Source: Bacillus salacetis (GTDB lineage: Bacteria > Bacillota > Bacilli > Bacillales > Bacillaceae_B). From it: 35,933 nt of DNA. The notes under the pieces are model-generated. The model did no database searches. It was not told the origin of the DNA and saw only the letters and a program-made list of their open reading frames with translations. The stretch covers positions 1 through 35,933 of the forward strand of contig NZ_QXIR01000042.1 of NCBI RefSeq assembly GCF_003581585.1, read 5' to 3'. Shown piece by piece: positions 1 to 7,200 of the stretch (position 1 is the first letter of the stretch; the number at the start of each line of letters is the position of its first letter). Position numbers and translations under genes: made by a program.

Positions 1-1
1 T

Positions 2-36
2 AAAGAGCTGCATCCATTAACAGGATGCAGCTCTTT
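2..36. terminator. Intrinsic terminator, probably bidirectional
   Basis: Perfect 14-bp inverted repeat (AAAGAGCTGCATCC with its complement) around a 7-nt loop, with T-rich sequence on the + strand side. It lies just downstream of the small minus-strand gene at 51-197 and can end that transcript; it may also serve a gene left of the window. Confidence 0.8.
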
Positions 37-50
37 TCTCTTATGAAAGC

Positions 51-197
51 TCAGTCCTTTTCAGAACCACCGCTGTTTTTAGTTCCTTTGCTTATATACG
101 GTTTGGCAGCTGCTTTCTTCTTTGCGCTCTTCTGCCAGCGGTTCCAGCCTTTCTTGCCAGTTCCTCTGCCTGTCCCGCCGCCTTTGCTTTTGCTCAC
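51..197 (-). CDS. Small basic DUF3934-type protein
   Basis: A 48-residue, very basic protein, rich in Gly, Lys and Ser, beginning SKSKGGGTGRGTGKKGWNRW after the start. This resembles the short DUF3934 proteins found in Bacillus; no function is known to me. The reading frame extends upstream to 275, but I choose the GTG at 197 because a GGAG Shine-Dalgarno sits 8 nt before it and family members start at this SK-rich segment. The positive charge suggests nucleic-acid or ribosome association, which is only a guess. A hairpin terminator follows at 2-36. Confidence 0.7.
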   Translation of the reverse strand: MSKSKGGGTGRGTGKKGWNRWQKSAKKKAAAKPYISKGTKNSGGSEKD

Positions 198-306
198 TTG
201 ATCAACTCCAATGCAAATTGCGTTGTACCCTGTTCGGATAGTTTGAAATTCCATTATATCAGAATTCAGCTGCATGGAAACTCTCTTTATATTGAGATAA
301 ATTAAG

Positions 307-332
307 GTTTTGCACGTGCCCGATCAGGGAAA
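307..332 (+). promoter_or_regulatory. Candidate sigma-B promoter of the DUF2188 gene
   Basis: GTTTTG (307-312), a 14-bp spacer, then GGGAAA (327-332). This fits the Bacillus general-stress sigma-B pattern (GTTT, 12-15 bp, GGGWAW). It lies 34 nt before the start codon at 367. Assigned by reading only. Confidence 0.5.
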
Positions 333-366
333 TGGAAGAATGAAGACATAGAAAGGAGCGATACAC

Positions 367-567
367 ATGAAAGAATACTATGTAGTACCCAATAAGGATG
401 AAACAGGCTGGTATGTAAAAATAGAAGATGTTGCTCCGACAAATCTTTATACCGGTCGTTCGGAGGCCATTGAAGAAGCTGAAAGGCTTGCTAAAGATAA
501 TCAGCCTGCGAAAGTGTTAGTGCAAAATGAAGACCATCAAGTGGTAAGCGAAAAATCTTTTTCTTAA
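367..567 (+). CDS. DUF2188 domain protein
   Basis: A 66-residue soluble protein matching the DUF2188 layout. It opens YYVVPNKDETGWYVK, followed by a segment with AIEEAERLAKDN and a C-terminal strand with VLVQNED. These small alpha/beta proteins are common in Firmicutes and have no settled biochemical role. GAAAGGAG ends about 7 nt before ATG 367, so the start is well supported. A sigma-B-like promoter at 307-332 suggests general-stress expression. A strong hairpin terminator follows at 581-630, so it appears monocistronic. Confidence 0.85.
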   Translation: MKEYYVVPNKDETGWYVKIEDVAPTNLYTGRSEAIEEAERLAKDNQPAKVLVQNEDHQVVSEKSFS

Positions 568-580
568 TTTTCACTTTAGT

Positions 581-630
581 AGAAAAAGCCGATTCAGCCT
601 TTATTTTTTCAGCTGAAATCGGCTTTTTCT
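581..630 (+). terminator. Intrinsic terminator after the DUF2188 gene
   Basis: The arms AGAAAAAGCCGATT and AATCGGCTTTTTCT form a long stem, extended by an imperfect inner CAGC/GCTG pairing, followed by a T-rich stretch. Confidence 0.8.
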
Positions 631-640
631 TTTGTTTTTA

Positions 641-832
641 GGCTCTTTCCGTAAACTTTGTTGCTATTCAATGTGAACTTCAACTAATATCCTGGTAAAT
701 CATCGTAAAAACCCCGGTAAGAAGGAAAGAAAAGAGCTGCTCGTCTTTTTTCGAGAGTAAAACCTTTGTATACAGGGGAAAAATCCGGCATTTGGGATTT
801 TTCCGAAAGCAGCAATATATGCGAAAGTAGTC
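641..832 (-). mobile_element. MITE-like element, copy 1 (192 bp)
   Basis: Terminal inverted repeats: one end reads GGCTCTTTCCGTAAACTTTG and the other, reverse-complemented, GACTACTTTCGCATATATTG. The interior matches the elements at 15434-15625 and 35488-35680 over essentially full length, in the opposite orientation. Flanking 8-mers are TGTTTTTA and TTTTTTTA (7 of 8 identical), consistent with a decayed 8-bp target duplication. It encodes no transposase; an open frame across it is conserved only because the repeat is. Confidence 0.8.
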
Positions 833-914
833 TTTTTTTAAAATACCATAAATTACCCTTATTATTACAATAAAATTTCATTTAAAACATTTCCAAGTCA
901 TACATAATGGTTTA

Positions 915-930
915 TGATTAATATATCAGT
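915..930 (+). promoter_or_regulatory. Possible -10 region before the alpha/beta hydrolase gene
   Basis: The A/T-rich stretch here contains TATGAT. A TTTCCA hexamer lies 17 bp upstream of that TATGAT, a weak sigma-A-like pair for the gene starting at 952. Low confidence because the -35 match is poor. Confidence 0.25.
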
Positions 931-951
931 AATCAAAGGAGATCTACCTCT

Positions 952-1788
952 ATGAAAAACACCATCAGCAAAAAGAAGGTATTTTCAGTAGGAGCCATGC
1001 TAATACTTGCCTTCTCATTAATTTATATATCGTTCAAATCACAAATTGCGGAATCCAAAGAAAACACTTCCGGAACACAGTCAAACATCCCAACTGTATT
1101 TGTACATGGATACAAAGGTACCTATAATTCGTTTAAAACCATGCTTTACCGTTTCGAGCAGAACGGTTGGGGTAAGAAAGAATTGGTTGTATACGTATCT
1201 GCCGAGGGAGAGATCACGTGGAAAGGAGCCCTTCACCCTGATCCGAAGCTGCCTCCCCTGGTCCAGATCGTCTTCGAAAAAAATAAAGCCTCCATCGCTG
1301 AAACTTCCACTCGCCTTCAAAGTGTCATGAAAGGCCTTAAAGACAAATTTGGGGTGGAACAAGTATATCTTGTCGGGCATTCAATGGGCGGCCTTGTGTC
1401 AACAAATTATCTTGAATCGACAAAAAGTAATGGCGAATACCCTAAAACCCTGAAATTCTCAGTGATTGGCAGCCCGTTTGATGGTATTTCAAGCGAATCT
1501 TATCATCAGGTAAATACGGGAGAAGCGATCATTGATTTAAAACCGGATTCAGATGCTCTGAATTCTCTTGTAAAAAAACGCGAGAGCTTCCCCGCAGACA
1601 TAGAAGTAATGGCCATCGCTGGATCAGGTGACCAGGTTGTTGACGTGGACAGCGCGTTCGCCATCCAATCGATTGTCAATGAGGAGAGCCTGCAAAAGCA
1701 CTTAATCGAGGATCAATCCATCGGACACAGCGGATTGCATGAAACTGAAAAGGTAGATAAGCTGTTGAAGAAATTTTTATGGAACTAA
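952..1788 (+). CDS. Alpha/beta hydrolase, DUF915 type, membrane-anchored or secreted
   Basis: A 278-residue protein with an N-terminal hydrophobic segment (about residues 10-27: signal peptide or anchor), then an alpha/beta-hydrolase domain. VHGYKG (about 51-56) is the oxyanion-loop region. GHSMGG carries the probable nucleophile Ser144. An Asp in GSGDQVVDVD and a His in IGHSGLHE fit the rest of the triad. This is the DUF915 lipase-like family; the substrate is unknown, with carboxylic esters the likely class, acting outside the membrane. AAAGGAG lies before ATG 952. It stands alone between the MITE copy and its terminator. Confidence 0.85.
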   Translation: MKNTISKKKVFSVGAMLILAFSLIYISFKSQIAESKENTSGTQSNIPTVFVHGYKGTYNSFKTMLYRFEQNGWGKKELVVYVSAEGEITWKGALHPDPKLPPLVQIVFEKNKASIAETSTRLQSVMKGLKDKFGVEQVYLVGHSMGGLVSTNYLESTKSNGEYPKTLKFSVIGSPFDGISSESYHQVNTGEAIIDLKPDSDALNSLVKKRESFPADIEVMAIAGSGDQVVDVDSAFAIQSIVNEESLQKHLIEDQSIGHSGLHETEKVDKLLKKFLWN

Positions 1789-1790
1789 AA

Positions 1791-1867
1791 AATGCCCGAT
1801 GAAAGCCATCAGGCATCAGCCTTCAGACAAAGGCCCGCTACCGGATTCTGTCTGAAGGCATTTTTGT
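1791..1867 (+). terminator. Two consecutive hairpins ending the hydrolase transcript
   Basis: The first is an imperfect ATGCCCGATG/CATCAGGCAT hairpin at 1791-1815. The second has a perfect CCTTCAGACA/TGTCTGAAGG stem (about 1821-1858) followed by CATTTTTGT, which looks like the actual terminator. Confidence 0.75.
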
Positions 1868-1980
1868 ATAATTTTCTTTGAACCCTTCTTATTCTTCCCC
1901 GTACCTATAGATTTGGAAATTTGCTCACGGTCTGCAGTATCGACCTAGTGTCTTTGCAAAGCGAATTGCATCCTTATCGA

Positions 1981-2820
1981 TTAATAAAACGCCATATTTT
2001 TGTTTTTACCCTTCAATATTTGGAACACACCATATGCTGCAAGCCCCAATGCAACGAGTCCGAGCATCCATTGGCCGAACGGCTGCTGAGCAATTTCAGA
2101 AAGTGCCGCATCAAGCCCTTTCGCATTATCAGGATTAGTGGTGATGGCTGTCTGGATCAAGAAATAGCCTGTTATGCAGAATACGACTCCCCTTGCCATC
2201 AGCCCTGCTTTACCCGTTTTTTTGCCAAGCTCGAACTCCTTCGCTTTCATTTTGCTGCGTTGAAAGGAATCAGTGAACTTTTCGCTGTATCCCTTATAGA
2301 TTTCGTAAACACCGTACCCTATGACCGCCACCCCTGCCAGGCCGACCATCCACTGGCCGAAGGGCTGGGAAAGAATCTGCGCAGTAATGGTCTGACGGCT
2401 GTTTCCCCCGCTGCCGCTGCCTGCGTTCGAAGCGATCTTGACAGCCCTGTAAGCAAGACCCGCGTATACAATAGCACTGAAAACAAAACCCGCGCGAATC
2501 AGGATTCCTTTTGCCTCGTGTCCCTTGTTCTCCGGGTCGGTTACCGCCTCAACAATCTTCCAGATGACATAGCCAGCAAGACCAACAGCTAATATCCATA
2601 GCAGGATTTCACCGAATGGCTTGCTTGCAATCGACGCCAGGGCTCCGTTTGTTCCTGTCGTCTTCCCTCCTGCACCGATTGCTGCCATGAAGGCAAGGAT
2701 CCCAATGATCAGGTAAACACTTCCCTTTGCCAGGTAGCCCAGACGGCCCAGCCCTTTAACCCAGGGTTTTGCTTCATGGGCACCCTTCTTCGCATGTCCT
2801 TTTGCCGTTTCTTTATTCAT
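1981..2820 (-). CDS. DUF1206 integral membrane protein
   Basis: A 279-residue protein with three successive copies of a roughly 70-80 residue unit. Each unit begins with a Gly-rich helix (for example LGRLGYLAKGSVYLIIGI, TGKAGLMARGVVFCITGY) and ends with a second helix containing QPFGQWMLGLV or a close variant. That gives about six membrane spans, the arrangement of DUF1206 proteins, whose function is unknown. The N-terminus is short and basic. GGAGGAG precedes ATG 2820. A sigma-B-like promoter lies just upstream (2861-2886), pointing to stress-induced expression. Confidence 0.9.
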   Translation of the reverse strand: MNKETAKGHAKKGAHEAKPWVKGLGRLGYLAKGSVYLIIGILAFMAAIGAGGKTTGTNGALASIASKPFGEILLWILAVGLAGYVIWKIVEAVTDPENKGHEAKGILIRAGFVFSAIVYAGLAYRAVKIASNAGSGSGGNSRQTITAQILSQPFGQWMVGLAGVAVIGYGVYEIYKGYSEKFTDSFQRSKMKAKEFELGKKTGKAGLMARGVVFCITGYFLIQTAITTNPDNAKGLDAALSEIAQQPFGQWMLGLVALGLAAYGVFQILKGKNKNMAFY

Positions 2821-2860
2821 ATGAGTTCTCCTCCAAGAATGAATTTTCTCTCTTTCTTCA

Positions 2861-2886
2861 ATGCCCGATTTTTATAGGTTGAAAAC
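2861..2886 (-). promoter_or_regulatory. Candidate sigma-B promoter of the DUF1206 gene
   Basis: On the minus strand GTTTTC (2886-2881), a 14-bp spacer, then GGGCAT (2866-2861). This is close to the sigma-B consensus GTTTAA/GGGTAT. It sits about 40 nt before the start codon at 2820. Confidence 0.5.
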
Positions 2887-3044
2887 TTCTCTTTTCTTAA
2901 TAGGCCTTATAAATATAGAAAATAATAAAAGGAACCCATCAAAGTTTAATTGAGTAAATTTTCAGTTATTTCCCCGGAAAGCGCAAAATACGACAATTTC
3001 CAACCATTCCAGAGCAATATTTGTATAAAAAAGGAGAATAAATC

Positions 3045-3581
3045 ATGAACAAAGCCGTTTTTCTAGACAGAGATGGAGTAATAAATGAAGTGCTGTCCAA
3101 AAGGGTTAAATTCGTTAATAAACCGTCTGATATCCACTATCTGAAAAAGGTTCCTGATGCCATTAGAATACTGAATAACGCCGGCTTCAAAGTGTTCGTT
3201 GTTACCAATCAGGGCGGCGTCGGTCTTGGTTACCTGACTGAAGCAGGTCTGGAGAGGATTCACAGCACAATGAAAAAAGACTTAAAGGCACAAGGCGGTA
3301 TCATCGAAGAGTTTGCCAGCTGCACACATAAACCATATGAAGGCTGTGCCTGCAGAAAACCTGAGGCGGGAATGATTATTTCCCTGGCCGAAAATCATAA
3401 CATCGACCTATCATTAAGTTATATGGCAGGTGACAGGGAGGCTGACATTGAAGCAGGGAGGAAAGCAGGCTGCACCACCATCCTTATAGCAGAAGAAAAC
3501 GAGGGAAACCTTGCTGACCATCACTTCCCCTCTCTTTTTGAGGCAGCAGTATTTTTGAGCAGCAAAGAACAAGGTGAATGA
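3045..3581 (+). CDS. HAD-IIIA phosphatase, GmhB/HisB-N type
   Basis: A 178-residue haloacid-dehalogenase phosphatase. Motif I is DRDGVIN (Asp8 nucleophile, Asp10), motif II TNQGGVG (Thr54), motif III Lys105, and motif IV GDREAD (Asp130, Asp134). The Zn-loop residues typical of D,D-heptose-bisphosphate phosphatases are present (Cys93, His95, Cys101, Cys103 in CTHKPYEGCACRKP). It should remove phosphate from a sugar bisphosphate or similar metabolite. With no heptose genes nearby, the true substrate is unknown. AAGGAG precedes ATG 3045. Confidence 0.88.
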   Translation: MNKAVFLDRDGVINEVLSKRVKFVNKPSDIHYLKKVPDAIRILNNAGFKVFVVTNQGGVGLGYLTEAGLERIHSTMKKDLKAQGGIIEEFASCTHKPYEGCACRKPEAGMIISLAENHNIDLSLSYMAGDREADIEAGRKAGCTTILIAEENEGNLADHHFPSLFEAAVFLSSKEQGE

Positions 3582-3693
3582 TTGTATACTTACAATCGTG
3601 AAGGATATGAGAGTTGTATGTTAGAGTAATAAGGAAGCCTTGGTTTAAATTTTCTTGGCCGGACCTACCCTACTTCACGAGGAGGCTGACTCA

Positions 3694-5607
3694 GTGAAAA
3701 AAGCCGAATTTCATACTATGATCAAATCTTCTTATCCATTTGACCACTTATCCGATGACCAATTGGAGCACTTGGTATCTCACGCACAATTCAAAAGGTT
3801 TGCAAAAAACGAGTTCATCTTCCATGAAAAAGAATCCGAAGAAGAACTGGATGTTTATTTCCTGATATCGGGTACTGCGAAGAACGTGCTGCACCGGCCT
3901 TCTGGCAAGCAAGTATCTTTGAGGTATTATTATCCGGGTGATCTTGTCGGCTTGATGATACTTTGGACAAGCGGAGATATGAGCTTTTCAGTACAGGCAA
4001 TTGAAGAATGTACATTATTTCGTTTCAATAAGGAAGTCTTCTTTGACATGCTGACCAATAATAAAGACTTTTCACAGATCATCTTTGAAAGTGTCGGCAA
4101 CCGAATGAAGACCCTCTATGATGAGATCAAATATAAAGAGTCGCAGGAAGAAGCGGCTGATTTGTCACTTTTCCGTACAAGGGTCAATATCCTGATGGAA
4201 TCCCCTGCCACTCTTACAAAAAAGGCAACCATGGAAGAAGCGGCACAAAGAATGCTCGATGAACAAGTCGAAGCCATTGTAGTCACGGACGAGGATGCTG
4301 CCTTAAGAGGGATTGTCACGCAAACGGATATCCTGCGTTATTTAACAAGCAGCAAAGATGCTCCCTCTGTATCACAATGGATGAATAATAAACCCTATTG
4401 GGTTAGAGATGAATCGTTTGCCTATGAAGCACTATCCTTATTCAAATATGAAGGGGCAAAATATGTTCCTGTTCTCCGGAACGGGATCGTTGTCGGCCTG
4501 CTCACCGGACTGTCATTCGTTAATATCCATGATTCCAGCTATCTGGACCTGTCATACAGTATAACCTCAGCTTCCAGTACAGATGACCTGATAGCTTTGT
4601 CACCGATTGAAAACAAAACTTTCACTTCGTTCATCAGCAATTTGCTTGACCAGGACAGTTTTGCCTATAATGTCAGTGAAGTCCTGACCAACTACAATGA
4701 CCGCCTTTACCGAAAAGTCATCATGTTGTCAGAAGCGGAAATGGCTGCAGAGGGATATGGTTCCCCTCCCGTAAACTACTGCTTCATTGTCATGGGAAGC
4801 CAAGGCAGGAGTGAACAATCGTTCAACACAGATCAAGACAACGGTATAATCATTTCTGATTATGATCATTTTGAAGATACTGCCATGGTGGAAAATTATT
4901 TCAAACTATTTACCGGGAAGATCAATACAAAACTAACTCTTTGCGGTTTCCATGAGTGCACAGGCGGAATCATGGCGAAAGAACCCAAATGGCGAAAGTC
5001 TTACACAGAATGGTTAAAAGCGATCGATGACTGGCTTTTTGAAATTGATGCAGAAGAAATCCAAAGCTTCACCATGTTCTATGATTTCAGGCCGATCTTC
5101 GGAGACTACAGTCTTGCTGAAGATATCCGCGGATATATCGCTAAGAAAGCACAAAAATCCCAGAACCTGCAGCAGCTGCTGAGGAAAGATGCAATACGTT
5201 TCAGAATCCCGGTCAATGCCCTTGGAAGAATCAATTTAAAAGGGCGAAACAAGCGGTTTAACATAAAGAAAGCGGGATTGATGCAAATCGTTAACATGGT
5301 AAGGATTCATTCAATTAAACACGGCATCAAAGAAGTCAATACCATTCATCGCCTTGATGCACTGAAAGAAAGAAAAATCTTTCATCCAAGGGATGCTGAA
5401 AATGCGAAGACAGCCCTCCACTATCTGCTATACTACCGTTTGAATCAAAATCTGTCCGAGCTGGCGGAAAACCGGGAACTGACAAATGAATTGCCAGTGG
5501 ACCGGATTTCCAAAGAAGACAGGCGTAAACTTAAAGAAGCACTTCAAATAGCGAATCGTATGCAGCAGGTAATGGAGATCAGCTTCAATCGTAACAGGGT
5601 GGTTTAA
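3694..5607 (+). CDS. cNMP-binding / CBS / DUF294 nucleotidyltransferase-like signalling protein
   Basis: 637 residues from GTG 3694. An N-terminal cyclic-nucleotide-binding-like domain (about 1-135) is followed by a tandem CBS pair (about 160-290, with VVTDEDAALRGIVTQTDILR). Then comes a DUF294 GlnD-like nucleotidyltransferase domain with the signature MGSQGRSEQSFNTDQDNGI (around residue 370), and a DUF294 C-terminal domain. The likely role is nucleotide- or adenylate-sensing regulation; the target is unknown. An upstream TTG at 3655 is in frame, but AGGAGG sits 8 nt before the GTG and decides the start. It is coupled to the exonuclease gene starting 3 nt after its stop, a pairing that suggests joint function. 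Confidence 0.9.
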   Translation: MKKAEFHTMIKSSYPFDHLSDDQLEHLVSHAQFKRFAKNEFIFHEKESEEELDVYFLISGTAKNVLHRPSGKQVSLRYYYPGDLVGLMILWTSGDMSFSVQAIEECTLFRFNKEVFFDMLTNNKDFSQIIFESVGNRMKTLYDEIKYKESQEEAADLSLFRTRVNILMESPATLTKKATMEEAAQRMLDEQVEAIVVTDEDAALRGIVTQTDILRYLTSSKDAPSVSQWMNNKPYWVRDESFAYEALSLFKYEGAKYVPVLRNGIVVGLLTGLSFVNIHDSSYLDLSYSITSASSTDDLIALSPIENKTFTSFISNLLDQDSFAYNVSEVLTNYNDRLYRKVIMLSEAEMAAEGYGSPPVNYCFIVMGSQGRSEQSFNTDQDNGIIISDYDHFEDTAMVENYFKLFTGKINTKLTLCGFHECTGGIMAKEPKWRKSYTEWLKAIDDWLFEIDAEEIQSFTMFYDFRPIFGDYSLAEDIRGYIAKKAQKSQNLQQLLRKDAIRFRIPVNALGRINLKGRNKRFNIKKAGLMQIVNMVRIHSIKHGIKEVNTIHRLDALKERKIFHPRDAENAKTALHYLLYYRLNQNLSELAENRELTNELPVDRISKEDRRKLKEALQIANRMQQVMEISFNRNRVV

Positions 5608-5610
5608 ATT

Positions 5611-6354
5611 ATGAGTGATGCTAAATTTAATGTAGGTTACCGGATTATTAAATATTATTTTTGGCAAAGATATCTATTTAACAAACAAGTTGAAAAAGAA
5701 AAGAAAAATCCTTCCTATCAAAAACTAAGTACAATGCTGAAAGAATTTGAAGAAGAGAAACCCCTTCTGCAGCGGCAGCAGCTTGAAAATTGCACGTTCA
5801 CCATATTCGACTTGGAAACGACCGGTTTCTTTCCTGAAATCGGGGATGAAATTGTTTCAATCGGTGCGGTTAAAATGCAGGGGGATAAAATCCTGAAGCA
5901 TATGACCTATTATGAAGTCATCAATCCGCTTCAGACCGTCTCAGCAGAAACCAAGAAATTCACAGGCTTGAAACGGGCTGACTTCCTCAAAGGGAAAACA
6001 CTGCCTGTTGGGCTGAAAGAATTCCTGGATTTCTGTAAAGGGACCATCCTTGTAGCCCATCCCGCTTCCTTTGACATCAATTTTCTCCAAAAGCGAATCG
6101 GAAAATGGGGACTTCCCTCTTTTGATCCTGAATTCATTGATTCTTATACCTTGGCAAAGGAACTCCTGAATGAACAGGACTGCTACTTGGATGACCTGGT
6201 CCATCGATTTGAAATTATGAAAAGATCCCGCCATCATGCACTGAATGATGCAATCATGACAGCTGAGATATTTCAAGAGTTATTGAAGGTGTGTAAAGAA
6301 AGAGAAGTAGAAACGATTAAAGACTTGCATGAAGTGAATGGAATAGTGATTTAA
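5611..6354 (+). CDS. 3'-5' exonuclease, DnaQ-like DEDDh family
   Basis: 247 residues. An N-terminal extension of about 60 residues precedes the exonuclease fold. All five DEDDh residues are visible: Asp67 and Glu69 in DLETTG, Asp155 in HPASFDINF, His209 and Asp213 in HHALNDA. It should remove nucleotides from 3' ends using two metal ions. The substrate (DNA proofreading, RNA or oligonucleotides) cannot be told from sequence. ATG 5611 lies 3 nt after the upstream stop and its Shine-Dalgarno (AGGGTGG) is inside the DUF294 gene, so translation is probably coupled. A terminator follows at 6358-6385. Confidence 0.9.
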   Translation: MSDAKFNVGYRIIKYYFWQRYLFNKQVEKEKKNPSYQKLSTMLKEFEEEKPLLQRQQLENCTFTIFDLETTGFFPEIGDEIVSIGAVKMQGDKILKHMTYYEVINPLQTVSAETKKFTGLKRADFLKGKTLPVGLKEFLDFCKGTILVAHPASFDINFLQKRIGKWGLPSFDPEFIDSYTLAKELLNEQDCYLDDLVHRFEIMKRSRHHALNDAIMTAEIFQELLKVCKEREVETIKDLHEVNGIVI

Positions 6355-6357
6355 TTC

Positions 6358-6385
6358 AAAAAGGCAGCCTGAGGGCTGCCTTTTT
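6358..6385. terminator. Intrinsic terminator, bidirectional
   Basis: AAAAAGGCAGCC, a 4-nt loop, then GGCTGCCTTTTT. The symmetric A and T tracts let it end both the exonuclease transcript (+) and the TRAP/kduD transcript (-). Confidence 0.9.
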
Positions 6386-6414
6386 GAAGGTATTTGATGT
6401 ATTTTTCTATTCAT

Positions 6415-7176
6415 CTATCGTCCCAGCCAGCCTCCATCTACTGCCAGCAGGTGTCCATGGACATATTTAGATGCATCCGATGCTAAATATACAACCGTAC
6501 CCTTGAAATCATCCGGGCTTCCCCACCTGTCAGCAGGAATCCGGTCCAGGATCTGTTTGCTGCGAACTGGATCTTTAATAAGCGCGGTATTCATATCCGT
6601 TGCAATATAACCAGGTACAATTGCATTGACATTTACCCCTTCTTTTGCCCATTCATTGGAAAGTGCTTTTGTGAGCTGGGCCACTCCGCCCTTTGCGGCG
6701 GCATATGCAGGAACAGTAAATCCTCCTTGATATGAAAGCAATGAAGCTATATTAATAATTTTCCCCTGACCCTCAGGAACCATATACCTTCCGGCTTCCT
6801 GGCATAACAGCCATACCATCTTCAAATTGATCGAGAGCACATCGTCCCAATCTGTTTCAGAAAAATCCACTGACGGCGAGCGCCTTTGAATTCCTGCATT
6901 ATTCACTAATATATCAATTTGTCCATATTCCCTGACAACATTCGGTATCGCTTCCTTAACCTCTTCTTTCTTTTCAAGGTCACAAGGAATGATGATGCAT
7001 TTACGGCCAGTCAGTTCTATCTCTGATTTGATATCTGTCCTTTCTGTATCCCTTTGCAGCAGGGCAATGTCAGCACCTGCTTCTGCCAGGGCAATGGCCA
7101 TGGATTTACCGATACCCCGTGTAGCTCCTGTTATGGCAGCTACCTTTCCCGATAAATTAAATAGTTGCTGACTCAT
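6415..7176 (-). CDS. kduD: SDR dehydrogenase, KduD-like (2-deoxy-D-gluconate / 2-dehydro-3-deoxy-D-gluconate dehydrogenase)
   Basis: A 253-residue classical short-chain dehydrogenase. It has the cofactor motif TGATRGIG (16-23), NNAG (92-95), the catalytic set Asn117, Ser145, Tyr158, Lys162, and a C-terminal LLAVDGGWLGR. Overall it resembles E. coli KduD closely (shared FSETDWDDV, NEWAK, RIPADRWG-like and AVDGGW segments). The expected reaction is NAD(P)-linked interconversion of keto-deoxy sugar acids in uronate breakdown. It is last in an operon behind a TRAP transporter, so it probably acts on the imported acid or its product. AAGGAG precedes ATG 7176. The exact substrate is inferred. Confidence 0.82.
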   Translation of the reverse strand: MSQQLFNLSGKVAAITGATRGIGKSMAIALAEAGADIALLQRDTERTDIKSEIELTGRKCIIIPCDLEKKEEVKEAIPNVVREYGQIDILVNNAGIQRRSPSVDFSETDWDDVLSINLKMVWLLCQEAGRYMVPEGQGKIINIASLLSYQGGFTVPAYAAAKGGVAQLTKALSNEWAKEGVNVNAIVPGYIATDMNTALIKDPVRSKQILDRIPADRWGSPDDFKGTVVYLASDASKYVHGHLLAVDGGWLGR

Positions 7177-7200
7177 TTGTATCTCTCCTTAATCATTCTA

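Noticed and set aside
684..881. 65-codon minus-strand frame resembling frames at 15322-15630 and 35412-35621
   Set aside because: The similarity comes from the shared MITE; the frames differ in start and end, have no ribosome binding site and carry element ends, so they are not genes.
1921..2592. 223-codon plus-strand frame
   Set aside because: It is antisense to the clear DUF1206 gene, has no family resemblance and lacks a ribosome binding site.
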